A DNA stretch of 64,000 nt from Thunnus maccoyii (taxonomy: Eukaryota > Chordata > Actinopteri > Scombriformes > Scombridae), in contig NC_056546.1 in NCBI RefSeq assembly GCF_910596095.1, positions 13,955,425 to 14,019,424 on the forward strand, read 5' to 3'. The translations under genes were made by a program, and so were the position numbers. Shown in pieces: positions 9,441 through 20,555 of this stretch; the first letter of the stretch is position 1; every line of letters begins with the position of its first letter. Under the pieces are notes generated by a model, which searched no databases, was not told where the DNA came from, and saw only the letters and a program-made list of their open reading frames with translations.

Positions 9441-10735
9441 TCAGTTATATTGTGCAGCTATTTAACAATATATGCCAAACCCCCCCAAAAAACAATGTCT
9501 TTGTATTCTTATATCAAAATCCAATCATGTTTTCTTCCTGTAAAACAAAATATGACGTGTGCTTATGTAGACTTGAATCAACCAATTTCAACCAATAATA
9601 TCATTACATCCACCTATCAATTAATCTTCAACTTTTAGCGGCACAGAGCTAAGATTCATTATGACATGCCCACTTTTCAATGTTCAAATCAAATTCTCCG
9701 AACATCATGTCCTGCCTGTTCTGTTTCACTTGAAAATACGTCACGGTACGGAAGATAAATACTCTTGAAATGCCATTTCATCTGGATTTTAAACCATGTC
9801 TGGAAGGGATCTTTAAATTCTAGAGGACCTATAGTGCTTTTGGGGTGAAGTACCAGATTAGAGCCCTTTATTTTATCTGCTGCAAATGAATTAGTTTGCT
9901 CCACCCTGGACTGTGCAAGGTTTAAAGAAACTTTCTATGATCAAGGTAACACAATAAAACATGTACTGGAGTTGAGTGCACTGTGAGATTCCTGGCATGT
10001 TTTTCAATGTTTTTTGCTTTAAATTAGTTACTAGAAATGACCTTGACTTCTGTACTACCATGTACTGAATTATAGTCACCATCCTATCTGTACATTATTT
10101 GCTGTACCATAAAAATATGTTTTAATTTAGCACGTACCTAAACAATTTGAAATTTTACAAGTCACTCTTCTGGCCTTACACCAATTACATAAATTCATAG
10201 ACTATTATCTAAGTTATCTAGATACTGTTGCATATAGATATACTGTATGTTGATATAAACTGATATAAAGCCAGACCTAAATATCTTGCAATATCTTTGA
10301 TGGTTCCAGACAACTCAATAGCAAAATTGATTTTTTTAAAATCTTAATTAGAATTTTGACTAGTTATTAATAAATTACAGATATATGGAATGTGAAACTG
10401 GCCAAGCTAATAACTGATTAAATAGTTTTCTTTTTTACCATAACTATGGAAACAAAGCCCACAGGAAAAAAAAACACAACAAAAAAATTACAGAAGATTT
10501 AGCCAAATATTAATTTTGAATTCAGTGCTTCACAGAACACTTTTGTTCTTTGTGAAAATGTTGATTACAGCAATCAGCAAAACCGCAAAGTGATAAATGT
10601 GAAACATTCATATTTAAAACTTCTAAATTAGAACATTTAGGGGGAAAAACTTATGTAACCAGTTACATTTTCATGTTAGGAACATGTTATTTATTATTTT
10701 GCATATAAAACAGATTTAGGCCTCTATAATTCAAG
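9441..10735. other. Intergenic, no gene seen
   Basis: AT-rich spacer between the LINE fragment and the end of minpp1 copy B. Open stretches here show no family resemblance. Confidence 0.4.
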
Positions 10736-11225
10736 ATTCAAGATTCTCTTTATTGTCCCACATTGTAGGAAATCTGGATCAGGCTTTCACCCATGCTGCA
10801 ACCACAAAAAACATTCCACATTCATAAAAGACAGGGTAAGACAGCTACAAGGAACAAGAATTTCATCTGTTGCCATTTAAATTTTTTATTGAAGTGATAA
10901 TAAAAGAGTTTTAAAATCTATTCAATCAACAACATGGTATTCTAAACCTCTTCTCTGATGGCAGTAGCTGGTATGGGTCAATTATTATCTTGTTGGCTTG
11001 CCTTAGAACAGTCAGTTGGTAGGTAGACTGCAGGGATGGATGCTGTCTTACACCTATTATCTTCCAAGCAGTCTGCATGAGTCGGACTGGTTTGGACTTC
11101 AGTTGCACAGAGAGATTACCAAACCAAGCTGTGATGCCGTATCTAATTAGGCTCTCAAAATCCGCCTTATACAAAACCACCATAAACTTCTGATCAACAC
11201 CATGAATAATGCCTTTGTGTCCAGA
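10736..11225 (-). mobile_element. 3' fragment of a non-LTR retrotransposon behind minpp1 copy B
   Basis: The minus-strand reading 10926-11225 contains FESLIRYGITAWFGNLSVQL, then RLMQTAWKIIG and PSEKRFRIP, the conserved C-terminal end of a teleost LINE protein. It is followed by a 3' tail with AATAAAG (TTTATT on plus, 10749-10754) and a short tandem GAATCTT repeat at 10736-10750, typical of such LINE 3' ends. It starts within about 20-30 bases of the copy B stop codon. Its AATAAA may serve as the polyadenylation signal of copy B (inference). Confidence 0.75.
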
Positions 11226-11240
11226 GTCCACGCTGTCTGC

Positions 11241-11625
11241 CTAAACATCAGCCGGCTGCTTGAACAGCTGACACTCTGTCTCAAAGTCACAGCCTTGGAG
11301 CAGTTCCCTGTAGTGTTCTCTGACATCCCGATAGAGCGGCATGGAGGCCTGCTGGTCAGTCAAACCAGGGAAAGTCACAGGCTTCTCATTAAGCAGTGGC
11401 TGCAGTCTCAGGTCACCTCCTCCACAGTCGTACAGCACCAGGAGTAAGTTAGCTGCGAAGGGTAACATGTGGCTGGTGCGGAAGGAGCGTTCAGTCTGAT
11501 TGGCGTAGTTGGTTGATGTCAGGGTATCGTTGTCCTTGAAGAAGCCCAGGAGGGTTAGCAGTGGCAGCAGTGTACTTGCATGGCCAACCTGGACTGTCAC
11601 AGCTTCAGTCACCTGTTGGCCAGAC
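11241..11625 (-). CDS. minpp1: minpp1 copy B exon 5 (HAS instead of HAE)
   Basis: Acceptor ATTTCAG. It encodes [21 protein letters not shown] and the conserved [10 protein letters not shown] block, and ends CQLFKQPADV with stop TAG at 11241-11243. Copy A has GCA GAG ACC where copy B has GCA AGT ACA, so the glutamate is replaced by serine. Confidence 0.9.
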
Positions 11626-14600
11626 CTGAAATATACAGGGCAAGATGGTGGATGTGGAGTTGAGGGTGTAGAATTGAGTTGAATGAAGAAACAGTATTTT
11701 TAAAAAACTTGTAAGTACAACACAAGAGATGACAAAAACTCATGCTACAAAGCAGAATATACAGTCTACACAAAGTAATGTTGGGTTGTTAGATGGCTGT
11801 TTTTACCACTGTTATTTTTCAGTCTGTATATGTATAAGGACACATTAAAAACCTCCATTCTTGTAGTTAAGGAAAAGGACACATGCCAGTGAACTTAATC
11901 TCTCTTAGATTATTTTTTTATTTTTTTATTATTATTATTTTTAATCTTATCAAAACAGTGAAAATTGCAAACAGATCAGCTTACCAAATAGATACGGAAA
12001 AACAAAAAAGACTGTGGGAGAAATAACTAAAACCACTGATACTTGTAATTATTCTATCTGTTCTACGGAAGAATTTCCTCTTGAGCAAGTACACCTTACA
12101 TTTGTATGTTCTGCAGGACATTTAAGGGCCACTCACTTGTTCTCGCTGGCCGACTTGTTCAGCCGACAGAAAACATCATGGAAGAGGATGCAGCTTGACT
12201 TGCTTTTAATATTATAACCATGGCCTCTTTTCCAGAATTCCCTTAGGTCACTTGCATACTCCATAACCTGTTGAAGTGATAGTCAAAAGGTAACTTGTAT
12301 GTGGGTTGGAGGGCTTTATGTAAAGACTTTAAAGAAAAGGGTATCCCAAGATAGCAATCTGTTTTGCATTGTGTCAGGTAACATTTCAAGCCACCTGAGT
12401 GTTAGGTCAGCTTGTAACACAAGACACAAAACACTGAGATTAGATAAGGTTGTTTGTTTGCTTTGTTCTATTTGTGTTGGATTGTGTAGTTTAGTTCCCG
12501 TATATTCCAGTGCTCCTGCTTGACCCCTCCGGTTGTCCCAATTGTCCATCTGGATAGCTATAGAGTCACTTATGATAAAATAAACCCTATAACCTTAACA
12601 ATAACCCTGCGTAAGACTAAAGTGCTGCTTCATTTTACCTCTGACTCTGTTTCTTTTTTTCCTTGTGAAATCCTCTGAGACTTGCTTGTGACATATTTGA
12701 ACAATGTTTGCTTATCTAGAGAAGCTTCCTGTTCTACACTTGGCGATAAAGTGCTCTATAAATAAATGAATGTGTGACTGTAAAATTGAACACATAAATT
12801 TAGAGAGGTATGGACATTTGTTGTATTTTGATATTCAAAGCTGTTTTAGCACAATGTCTGCTTTCATTCATATTGTGATAAATGTCTCCAGTAATAAATG
12901 AACTTGAAACAAACTCTTTTGATCCACAATATATCTTCTGTAATCACCATCATAATTATTATAAGTATTTTATATCATTACCACATTGAAATTTTATGCA
13001 GTTAATGCTCTGACCTTTGCATCATCCTCATCAAAGAGCCGACACCAGGGGGAGTTCACTGCCTTGATGGCAAACTCAAAAGCACACAAATCAAATGCAG
13101 ACTCAGCCATATCTGAAAGAAAGAGGTTGTCATAAAATGGTAATTGGTCAAGTTACACAAGCGGTGCAGCTATTTAATCTTACATACCAAAGAGGTGACA
13201 TCTTCACAAAATAAATGACAAAGCGCTGGGAGTACATCCCTCCACTACAAGCACCAAAAACTGTTTTACTGTGTAGTAACACTACAGCTGCTCAGAAAGT
13301 CGCTTGCTTTATCTTAAAACTAAAGCACCATTAAAGCAACTGCCTTAATTATTGCACCTATTTGAATCCCATGATACTAATCCATGGCCGTAAATGATCA
13401 TGTGGGCTACAACCTGATGTAAAGGCTTTAGTATTAAATTAGAGAACAGCTCCACCCAGTGTGCAAAGACTCACTGTAAAATTTGATCAATAAGATACAC
13501 TACCCCCTCAAAACATCTCTGCTTTACAATTTTTCATTTCATTCATGTATAATAGCAGATATCTAATCTATATGCACTGAATCTATAGTCTGTGCCAGGC
13601 TGTGACACAAATAAAATACTGTAAATTTACTTTGCTTGGATTAAAGCCAAACATACTCAAGAATCTTTTCAAATGGGGACCTGTAATAGACCAGGGACAG
13701 CCTGATATAGGCTAAATACTTTAGACTGCATGCACACAACACACTCGACAGCCTAAAGTTTAGAAAAGGTAGATATGACCATGTGTGATGTTACTGTACG
13801 GGACTCTGAGACGGTTTGCAATCTTCTCCTGGACCCTCCTCATCTCTGGTCCCTGCATGAACTTGTCATCCTCTTCCACAGCTGACAGGTTGTGGTTATC
13901 TTCCTGCACAAACCTGGTGCACCAGCGAGGAAACCTCATCAAAGCATCATTCACTGCATGGTCAAACTCCCTATCTAGGTAGGAGGAGAAAAAAGGAACA
14001 TGTTATTAAATGCATGTAAGTAATAAACCCATAATATGATATTATATCATCATACCTTTAATGTCCCACAGCTCTGTCAGTCCTGCCTTGAAGGACAGTG
14101 TGCTGTTGACACACCTGTGCTTTGAGCTGGTTATGAATTTAATGTGGCCACCTCGAAGCTTCTGCTCTGAAATCAGTGAGGGGAACAGCTTTGACAGTCT
14201 GACGGACAGATGCTTGAGATCGTTCACACCTTTCTGGACTAGTCTGCCGTCCATGTCTTCAGTGTACCACATTGTCCACTGGGTCTGGATTTCACGCAAC
14301 CAGCTCTCTTTGCCCGAGGCTCTGCTTCTTACCAGGTCGTACACCTTCTGCATCTTCTTAATGCTTTGGGTGGTCGGGTATCTCGTGCCATGTCTTATTA
14401 TTGCAGTCAGATGGATTTGGCGACATTGTGCTGAAGGAGGCTGAAGCATGGATCTGTTTACAGCAAGTATGTCCTCTATGAGATACGGGTTCACTTCCTC
14501 ATACCGCCCTGTTGTGGTGAAATATTTGGCGATCGCTGGTATGTTTGGATTCTCCTCAGGAGTCACACGATTAAGGAAACAGCAGGAGGTGACAAGGAAA

Positions 14601-14635
14601 TGAAAGACAATGAATTTCCAAAGGAAAGTCAGCAT
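11241..14635 (-). CDS. minpp1: Multiple inositol-polyphosphate phosphatase 1, copy B (5 exons, altered active site)
   Basis: Tandem paralogue of copy A with the same exon structure: 14056-14635, 13780-13974, 13015-13112, 12137-12267 and 11241-11625. These join in phase to 462 codons plus stop. A signal peptide covers about residues 1-20 (LTFLWKFIVFHFLV). RHGTRYPT is intact at residues 81-88. The proton-donor motif, HAE in copy A, reads HAS (residues 350-352), so acid catalysis is probably impaired. The C-terminus is cut short: a 19-base near-duplication after the FKQ codons shifts the frame and ends the protein in PADV. All splice sites look normal and no internal stop was found, so the gene can make a protein, possibly catalytically weak or with a non-enzymatic role. 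An alternative ATG seven codons upstream (14656) is possible. Confidence 0.9.
12137..12267 (-). CDS. minpp1: minpp1 copy B exon 4
   Basis: 131 bp, VMEYASDLREFWKRGHGYNI through CRLNKSASEN. Acceptor CTTCAACAG and donor GTGAGT. Confidence 0.88.
12268..13014. other. minpp1 B intron 3, no gene seen
   Basis: Intron sequence. Near 12745-12775 an AAGTGCTCTATAAATAAATG stretch resembles a LINE 3' tail, too short to assign. Confidence 0.35.
13015..13112 (-). CDS. minpp1: minpp1 copy B exon 3
   Basis: 98 bp, MAESAFDLCAFEFAIKAVNS then PWCRLFDEDDAK. Acceptor TTCTTTCAG and donor GTCAGA. Confidence 0.88.
13780..13974 (-). CDS. minpp1: minpp1 copy B exon 2
   Basis: 195 bp as in copy A, but the middle is clearly diverged (MRFPRWCTRFVQEDNHNLSA against [20 protein letters not shown]). 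Acceptor CTACCTAG, donor GTCATA. Confidence 0.88.
14056..14635 (-). CDS. minpp1: minpp1 copy B exon 1
   Basis: Residues 1-193: signal peptide, [19 protein letters not shown] and the stretch to LTELWDIK. From residue 24 on it is nearly identical to copy A. The donor is GTATGATG and intron 1 is 81 bp (13975-14055), also nearly identical to copy A. Confidence 0.92.
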
Positions 14636-14683
14636 GATGCACCCAAGAGGAGACATGAAAAGCAGCTGCCCCCCCCCCCCCAA

Positions 14684-16414
14684 CTTATCTAAACCTAAAA
14701 CATCTGTGTGTTGTCTAAAACAGGAGTGTGCAGAGTCCAGTCCAGTTTATTTACCCCAATTTCCTCACAGCATTAAACGTAAAGTAAACACGATTTGAAC
14801 TTTCAGAGAATTCATTCACCACTGAAAAGAAAAGATTAAATCAGTAAGAAATTAAACCATCTATAGAAGTTTTGTCTGATGTCTTTAAGGCATCTCATGT
14901 ATTATAATCCAGCTCCTTCTTGTAAAATTGTTTAGAAACTTAAAAACAAAATCTGAGTTCCACAAGGACTGATTGGAGGACTGATTGTGTAACAGACTGC
15001 TGTAGTCATTCCTTCTGTATTTGACCTCATTGCCATCACAGTGTCACTGTGAGGTTGTTTTATGTGGATACAGTTTTGTTGTGAAACCTTTTGTTTTATC
15101 TACACTATCACTCTGATCACAACTTTCTGGTTTGACAACAATCTCGTAGGTACAAATATTTATTATCACAGCTGCAGCAGTTTCCCTTGAACAGCTTACA
15201 CATCATGTAATGTGACCAAACATTAAGTGCAGAACTGGAAGTTCCAGTGTAATAAAAAATCTATTCATTATTGTGCAAAAGCTGTCCTTACGCAGGGCAC
15301 TGTGCAGTGTTTTGTCCATGATTTCCCCATCCACTTGACATAATGTTATTAGCCTGGCGGCTACATTTCAGTTCACTAGATGCTGTTTAATAGAAATTCA
15401 ATCTTGTAGGTGAACATGAATTCACAAGCATGCTAGTCTATTTTTTAATAATTGCTTTTCTGGCCTTATATTTTTTAATGAACTAATACTGTATTTGTCT
15501 ACCCACTGGTAAAAAAAACTCCAAAGCATGTAATGTGGTTTTGACATTTAGACCTTATTAAATGGCAACATCTAAATCAACATGCATTTAGATATCTAAA
15601 CAGATTACTAAATGTCAAGATGCAATTTAGAAATTTATATGAGAGCTCCACAAGTGCAAGATCACCTCTGGCAGCTTTGGGCCAAATCCTGACATCACAA
15701 TCATTATAATAATACCAAACCATTTAATTTTTTTTCTGTTTCTATGAACTTTTTACAAAAATCACTGATTCTTTAACTTTCATCTCATCCAATCCTACAA
15801 GTAATTATGATTTATTAATTACTACTCAGTATAGTAGCAGTGTCCCACACACAAGTCACCGTGTAGGGGTCCGTCTATTCAACAAACAACCGAAACTCAA
15901 AGTAGATTCAGAAGTGAACTGGGAGCCAGTAATGGGGAACACGTACTGGGATGATATGGTCTGTTTTCCACGAGCCAATCAAAGACCTTCTGTGCTTGCT
16001 GTAGATGAGGCGAAGACAAGGGACAAGGGAATGACAGTGCGAAGACATTTGCAGTTGTCTGGGAAGGAGAAGATGTAGGCGTGGTTTTTATCCTACAGCT
16101 AAGTGCTTTACCAAACTTGTCAGGGTCTTGAGAAGGCCCAAGAATTTCTGTTTTATTGTATGTTAGTTAGAGAAACTTCTGTCCTGTCTTGGTCTTCAGA
16201 ATTTAGGTAATCATGCTTTACAAGGCAAATAGACTATTTAAAGCTTAACAGATTACATCCAGAGAGATAAATGAAACTGATCCATTGTTGATCCATGAAG
16301 GAGTCACATATCAGTTACGACTGATAGGGAAATACATTTACATATAGTGACAGTGAATGCTCTGCTAGATTAAACAGAAGAAATTTCACTCAGTGGGTAT
16401 TTAAAATAACCCAA
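14684..16414. other. Intergenic, upstream of minpp1 copy B
   Basis: AT-rich spacer with no recognisable gene. A homopolymer of about 12 C lies at 14671-14682. The promoter of copy B must lie in or near this stretch, but no clear motif cluster was found. Confidence 0.35.
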
Positions 16415-16600
16415 TCATCCTGTCTCATCAATCAGGATAAAGTGATCATTGGTTTCAAAAGCAGCATGAATGACAAGCAGAACTAGAGTATTATCAGTAT
16501 GTTTTAACATTTCATGTGCTGTTTTGGTGGAGTGATGCTTATAAAAGCCTGACTGAAACTTCAGCTTAGAATTGCTTTGTATTGCTGCATCCAGAAAGAT
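16415..16600 (-). mobile_element. Small L2-like LINE reverse-transcriptase fragment
   Basis: The minus strand reads FQSGFYKHHSTKTAHEMLK .. LVLLVIHAAFETNDHFILID, a degraded version of the SGFRxxHSTETAL .. LLDLSAAFDTVDHxILI block of L2-type reverse transcriptases. Only this block is recognisable. Confidence 0.6.
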
Positions 16601-17100
16601 ATTCTGAGAAGATTTTAGGGGAATCACCAACACTACTCAATTCAATATTGTTGTTTATTGACAGTGGAATTTGATCTGATGTATGAATGATTATTTGCAT
16701 TGGACATCAATTTGATAATTTGATGGTATTTTTGCATACATTTGCCATATCCATACTGGATAAAATATTGTTCTGAATAGTGTGATATTGATTTCAACAA
16801 TATTGCTGCCCTCCCCATTACATTACCCATTATTTTGCCTTATTTCTCCAACTAAACTTTGGAAATCCCTACCAGTCATATGTGTGTATGTGCACATTGT
16901 GACTTTATTTTGTTGTGATTTCATGTCTTTTTTTAACTTCATCAACATGGCTATATTGTGAAACCATACTTTACTTTCAAAAATAGAGTGAGTCACTTTT
17001 AAAGTATTTGGCATGGCCAAACCCTCACCAATAGATGGCTTCAGATCAGTGAGTGGGGTCAGCTTCAACTGTTCCAACGCTGCATTTTCTGCGTAGTTGT
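16601..17100. other. Intergenic, no feature seen
   Basis: AT-rich sequence before the inferred first exon of sgms1. Confidence 0.3.
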
Positions 17101-17504
17101 CACTGCTGCTGCATTCAATTGCTCCTTCTATGCTCCGAGTCTAGCCTTCCAATGTATAAATATGTCTTGTCGCTCATTCTTTTGCTAAAAAGAAAAAATA
17201 AATATGCTGTGAGAAGTGATGGTTAATCGTGGTGTTATGTCGTTTAGAAATCAAGTGTGTTGCCGTGACCCATCGCATCATATTTCAAATTTTTAATATT
17301 GGCGCTGACGTTCTGAATAATTTCTCATTTCTGTTTGTCCCTGAAGGCAGCAATGGTGACGCTATGAAGGGAACTCCCCGCTCTCCCGACTCACAAACCG
17401 CCTGCCCATGAAAACACCGGACGGACTCACAGAGGGATTCGTAGCACATTGCGGTGATAACCACCACAATTGGAAGAGAAATCCATCATCATTTCGACGG
17501 CAAG
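17101..17504 (+). promoter_or_regulatory. sgms1: Probable promoter/non-coding first exon of sgms1
   Basis: From about 17220 the sequence becomes richer in CG, with stretches such as GGCGCTGACG and CACCGGACGG, and ends in an exon-like boundary CGACGGCAAG followed by GTATTT (17505). SGMS1 genes have non-coding 5' exons far upstream of the first coding exon, and the coding exon here has an acceptor in its 5' UTR (36230), so an upstream exon is required. The exact start is not visible. A second possible donor is CACAAG/GTAACT near 17617. Confidence 0.35.
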
Positions 17505-20473
17505 GTATTTTATATTACACACGTCTTTGCTACTCTTTTGTCGAGAGCAGCCCTAGCTAACCGCAGAGTCCTCTCATCCCGGTGTGAGCTTGTTTAGTGA
17601 GCACTGGCTTCACAAGGTAACTGTTAGTTAATGTGTTCTGCTGTCGGTTAACACAAACTCTGAGACATTCACCGCGGTATTTTGACATACGTTTCACTGC
17701 TTATTAGTAAACGTAACGGACAGACCTTTTCTTAACGTTAAACGTACTACCAAATGCAGCTAACTCATACTGCTCATTGGCCTTGTGTAGGAACATTTTA
17801 TCAGTTGACGACAGAAACGTTATCGTTAATCCCGACTCAACGTGATTGGCAGAGAAGCTACTCTCAGTTCGCGGTGTGTTCATTTTACCACGAGTAAAAT
17901 GCTGAGAGGTTAATATTTATATAAGAAAGACAAATTAATATTTTTTGCAGCTTTGTCATCTATATGTAGCTAACAGTTGCCCCAAATCGCGCTACAAGAA
18001 AGAGCCCAGTGTAGCCTGTATTTTAGCTAACCAGCTAGCTAGCTAAAATACTGAAGACGCCAGCTTGCTTATCTATTTTTAGGTGACCAGGCTATAAGCT
18101 CTTAAGCTATACTATACAGCGGCTGACAAGGCCTTAGTGTTAATTAAAGCTGGGTGGTTTTTTTAGCATGTTAAGCCACCTGTGACAGCCATGATTTTTG
18201 ACGTAACGCTATCTCACAGGTGTGCCAACTAACGTTATAGTAGCTGTGAAACACCGACATCATCTGCTGATCTTTCTCCCTCTTTCTCCCTCCCTCCCTC
18301 TCTGTAAATATTAACCTAGTATATTTATGGTAGTCAAACATTTGTTTCTGCTCTGCGCCTCTACGCAGATTCACATTTGAGGTCTGTTTTGCTTTGTTTA
18401 TTCACCTAAAAACAGTGAGGAACGGGTGACCCAATTTAGCACTTTTTCCCCCACAAGTTTTATAGAAACGTCCCCTCCCCCCCTTTTTTTTGGAAAATAG
18501 GGGTCAAACTTGATCACAGATGTGTTTTAACAGTTGTGTCCTTGAGGGGGAAAAAGACGCCCCTGCCCTGTAAGCAAAGACATGCTGTGTGTAACGGCTA
18601 GGCCAAAAAAAATACTGCCTTAAAGACTGTCAGACATACAGATGAGCGAACACAGACATTGATCGAAATGAACAGGGAGATTTCTGTGCAAAGCAACTGG
18701 TGAGAAAGCAACTTTTCACAGACATAAACAGTGTGACTGCAGTGTGTGTCAAGGGGGCAAAATGTTAAACTGAGTCAAAGGGGTTATTGTTCTTATAGCA
18801 TCCAGCCGGCCAATTGCAGAGCAAGTGTCACTGCCAAACCAAAGCATGTCAGACTATCAACAAGTAAACGGGTACATTTGACAAGGAGGACACAGCAAGT
18901 TTTTGTCTTTTAGTGGAAACAATGAGTTTTCTGTTGGCACAGCTATGATTTGGCCTTGAAAAACTGTCTCAGCTGACGACCAAACATATTGACCAACGCT
19001 AGCTTAGATCATCAACTTCCTCTGGCCTGGAAAAGGCGTGTTCACATCACTATTGTCTTTAGAGGATAGATAAACTCTTGAGTCATAAAGTGATCTCCGT
19101 AAGGGTCTCTGTTTTAACTTGGAACTAAAACTGTGACTCGTGCATCTCTGAGTAAGCTGTTAGTCACTTCCATAGGCTGCCGATTGATTAATGATTAATG
19201 ACATCAGAGTGAGGTGTTATTTATATGAATGAGAACAATATAGCTTTACTAGATATAACTGATCAATTAGTTAGAGCTGCAGATATAACTTTCCATAGCT
19301 AAGCAGACATTAGCGTCGCTCTGAATAATGTCTGCACTTATCTCTAACCCCGTGTTAGTGTTGGTTCAAATTTTTGATCTTAATTTTGAAGGCAAGAGAG
19401 AGAAACAGACAGCACCAGGAAGTCATGAGAAACCGAAAAGACATGGAGATCATCAGGACCAAAGAGTAAGACAGACAAGACATTTGCAGCAGCTAGGAGA
19501 GAGAGAGACAGATGAGACACAGGTACAGAAGCAGGTGAAGAGAGACAACATGGAAGAGGTTAGCACACAATGAGAGATTTTTAGTTCATGTAGTCTGTTT
19601 GTCTAAAGACATACTAGGAGTGTTAAATGTGGATATTTTGGGGGCTTTCTAATGGTGAGTAAAAGTCTGTGGGTATTTTGATGCAGTGATAATGCCTATA
19701 AACCCCCAAAATACCGGTCTGACTTCTCCACACAGCAGACCTGAGCAGTCTTAGCGGGAATTAAGACCAAAAAACAGCCCTGTGATAAAACAACAAAGGG
19801 GGCTGCTTTGGCAGGGGTGTGTTGTTTAAGGTACTGGTGAGACAATGAAATACGATCCAGGAAGTCCAGTTTGAATAACAGATTAATGCATTTAATGGCT
19901 TATCAGGACAATTATTTATAATACAGACAGTATTTTACAACTGTAAAGTTGTAAAGGCAACTATTTTATTTGGCAAGGCAAACAGTAGAAATACAGCGTT
20001 GGCGTTAAAGAGTAATCCACCAGGGACGTGCCCTTGCATGTATGTGACTGGTCAAAGCAATGCCTTGATGGATGTCATCACATTGCATTGCAGCAAAAGT
20101 TGAGCACTGAACGCATCAACAATAGTTTGCTAACATTTAAATAAAAACAGTATGATAACTCACCATCACCACTCACTCAACATTTAAATCAATAATAAGA
20201 GACAAACAGCCAACAACATATATCGAATTTATACTCTCAATTCAAAGCAGATGATCCACTAAGGTTACTTGCTCAGCAGTTAAATCTGCATTCCCCCCCC
20301 CAACACTGAGTGAGCACCATCATCAAAATGAACCTATCTAAGCCTACTATCTCGGTACAACACCCTAAAATGTGCTTAGACTGAATCCCTCTCCATCCAG
20401 CGGACACAAAAGCATTAATTCACCGACCATAAAGGAAGTGCATTGGATCATTTAGCCTTTTGTCTCCATCACA

Positions 20474-20555
20474 TACTGTACCAGTTAAAACTTTGGACAC
20501 ACCTTCCCATTCACTTGAATGAAAAAGTGTGTCCAAACTTGTGACTGGTACTGTA
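20474..20555. mobile_element. 82-bp palindromic mini-element with Tc1-type ends
   Basis: TACTGTACCAGT opens it and ACTGGTACTGTA closes it. Between them AAACTTTGGACACACCTTCC faces GTGTGTCCAAACTT, so nearly the whole element folds into one hairpin. The sequence matches the CAGTCAAAAGTTTGGACACAC inverted-repeat end known from teleost Tc1-like transposons. Flanking TA on both sides fits. Confidence 0.7.

Noticed and set aside
12730..12780. AAGTGCTCTATAAATAAATG resembling a LINE 3' tail
   Set aside because: Too short to assign to a family with confidence.
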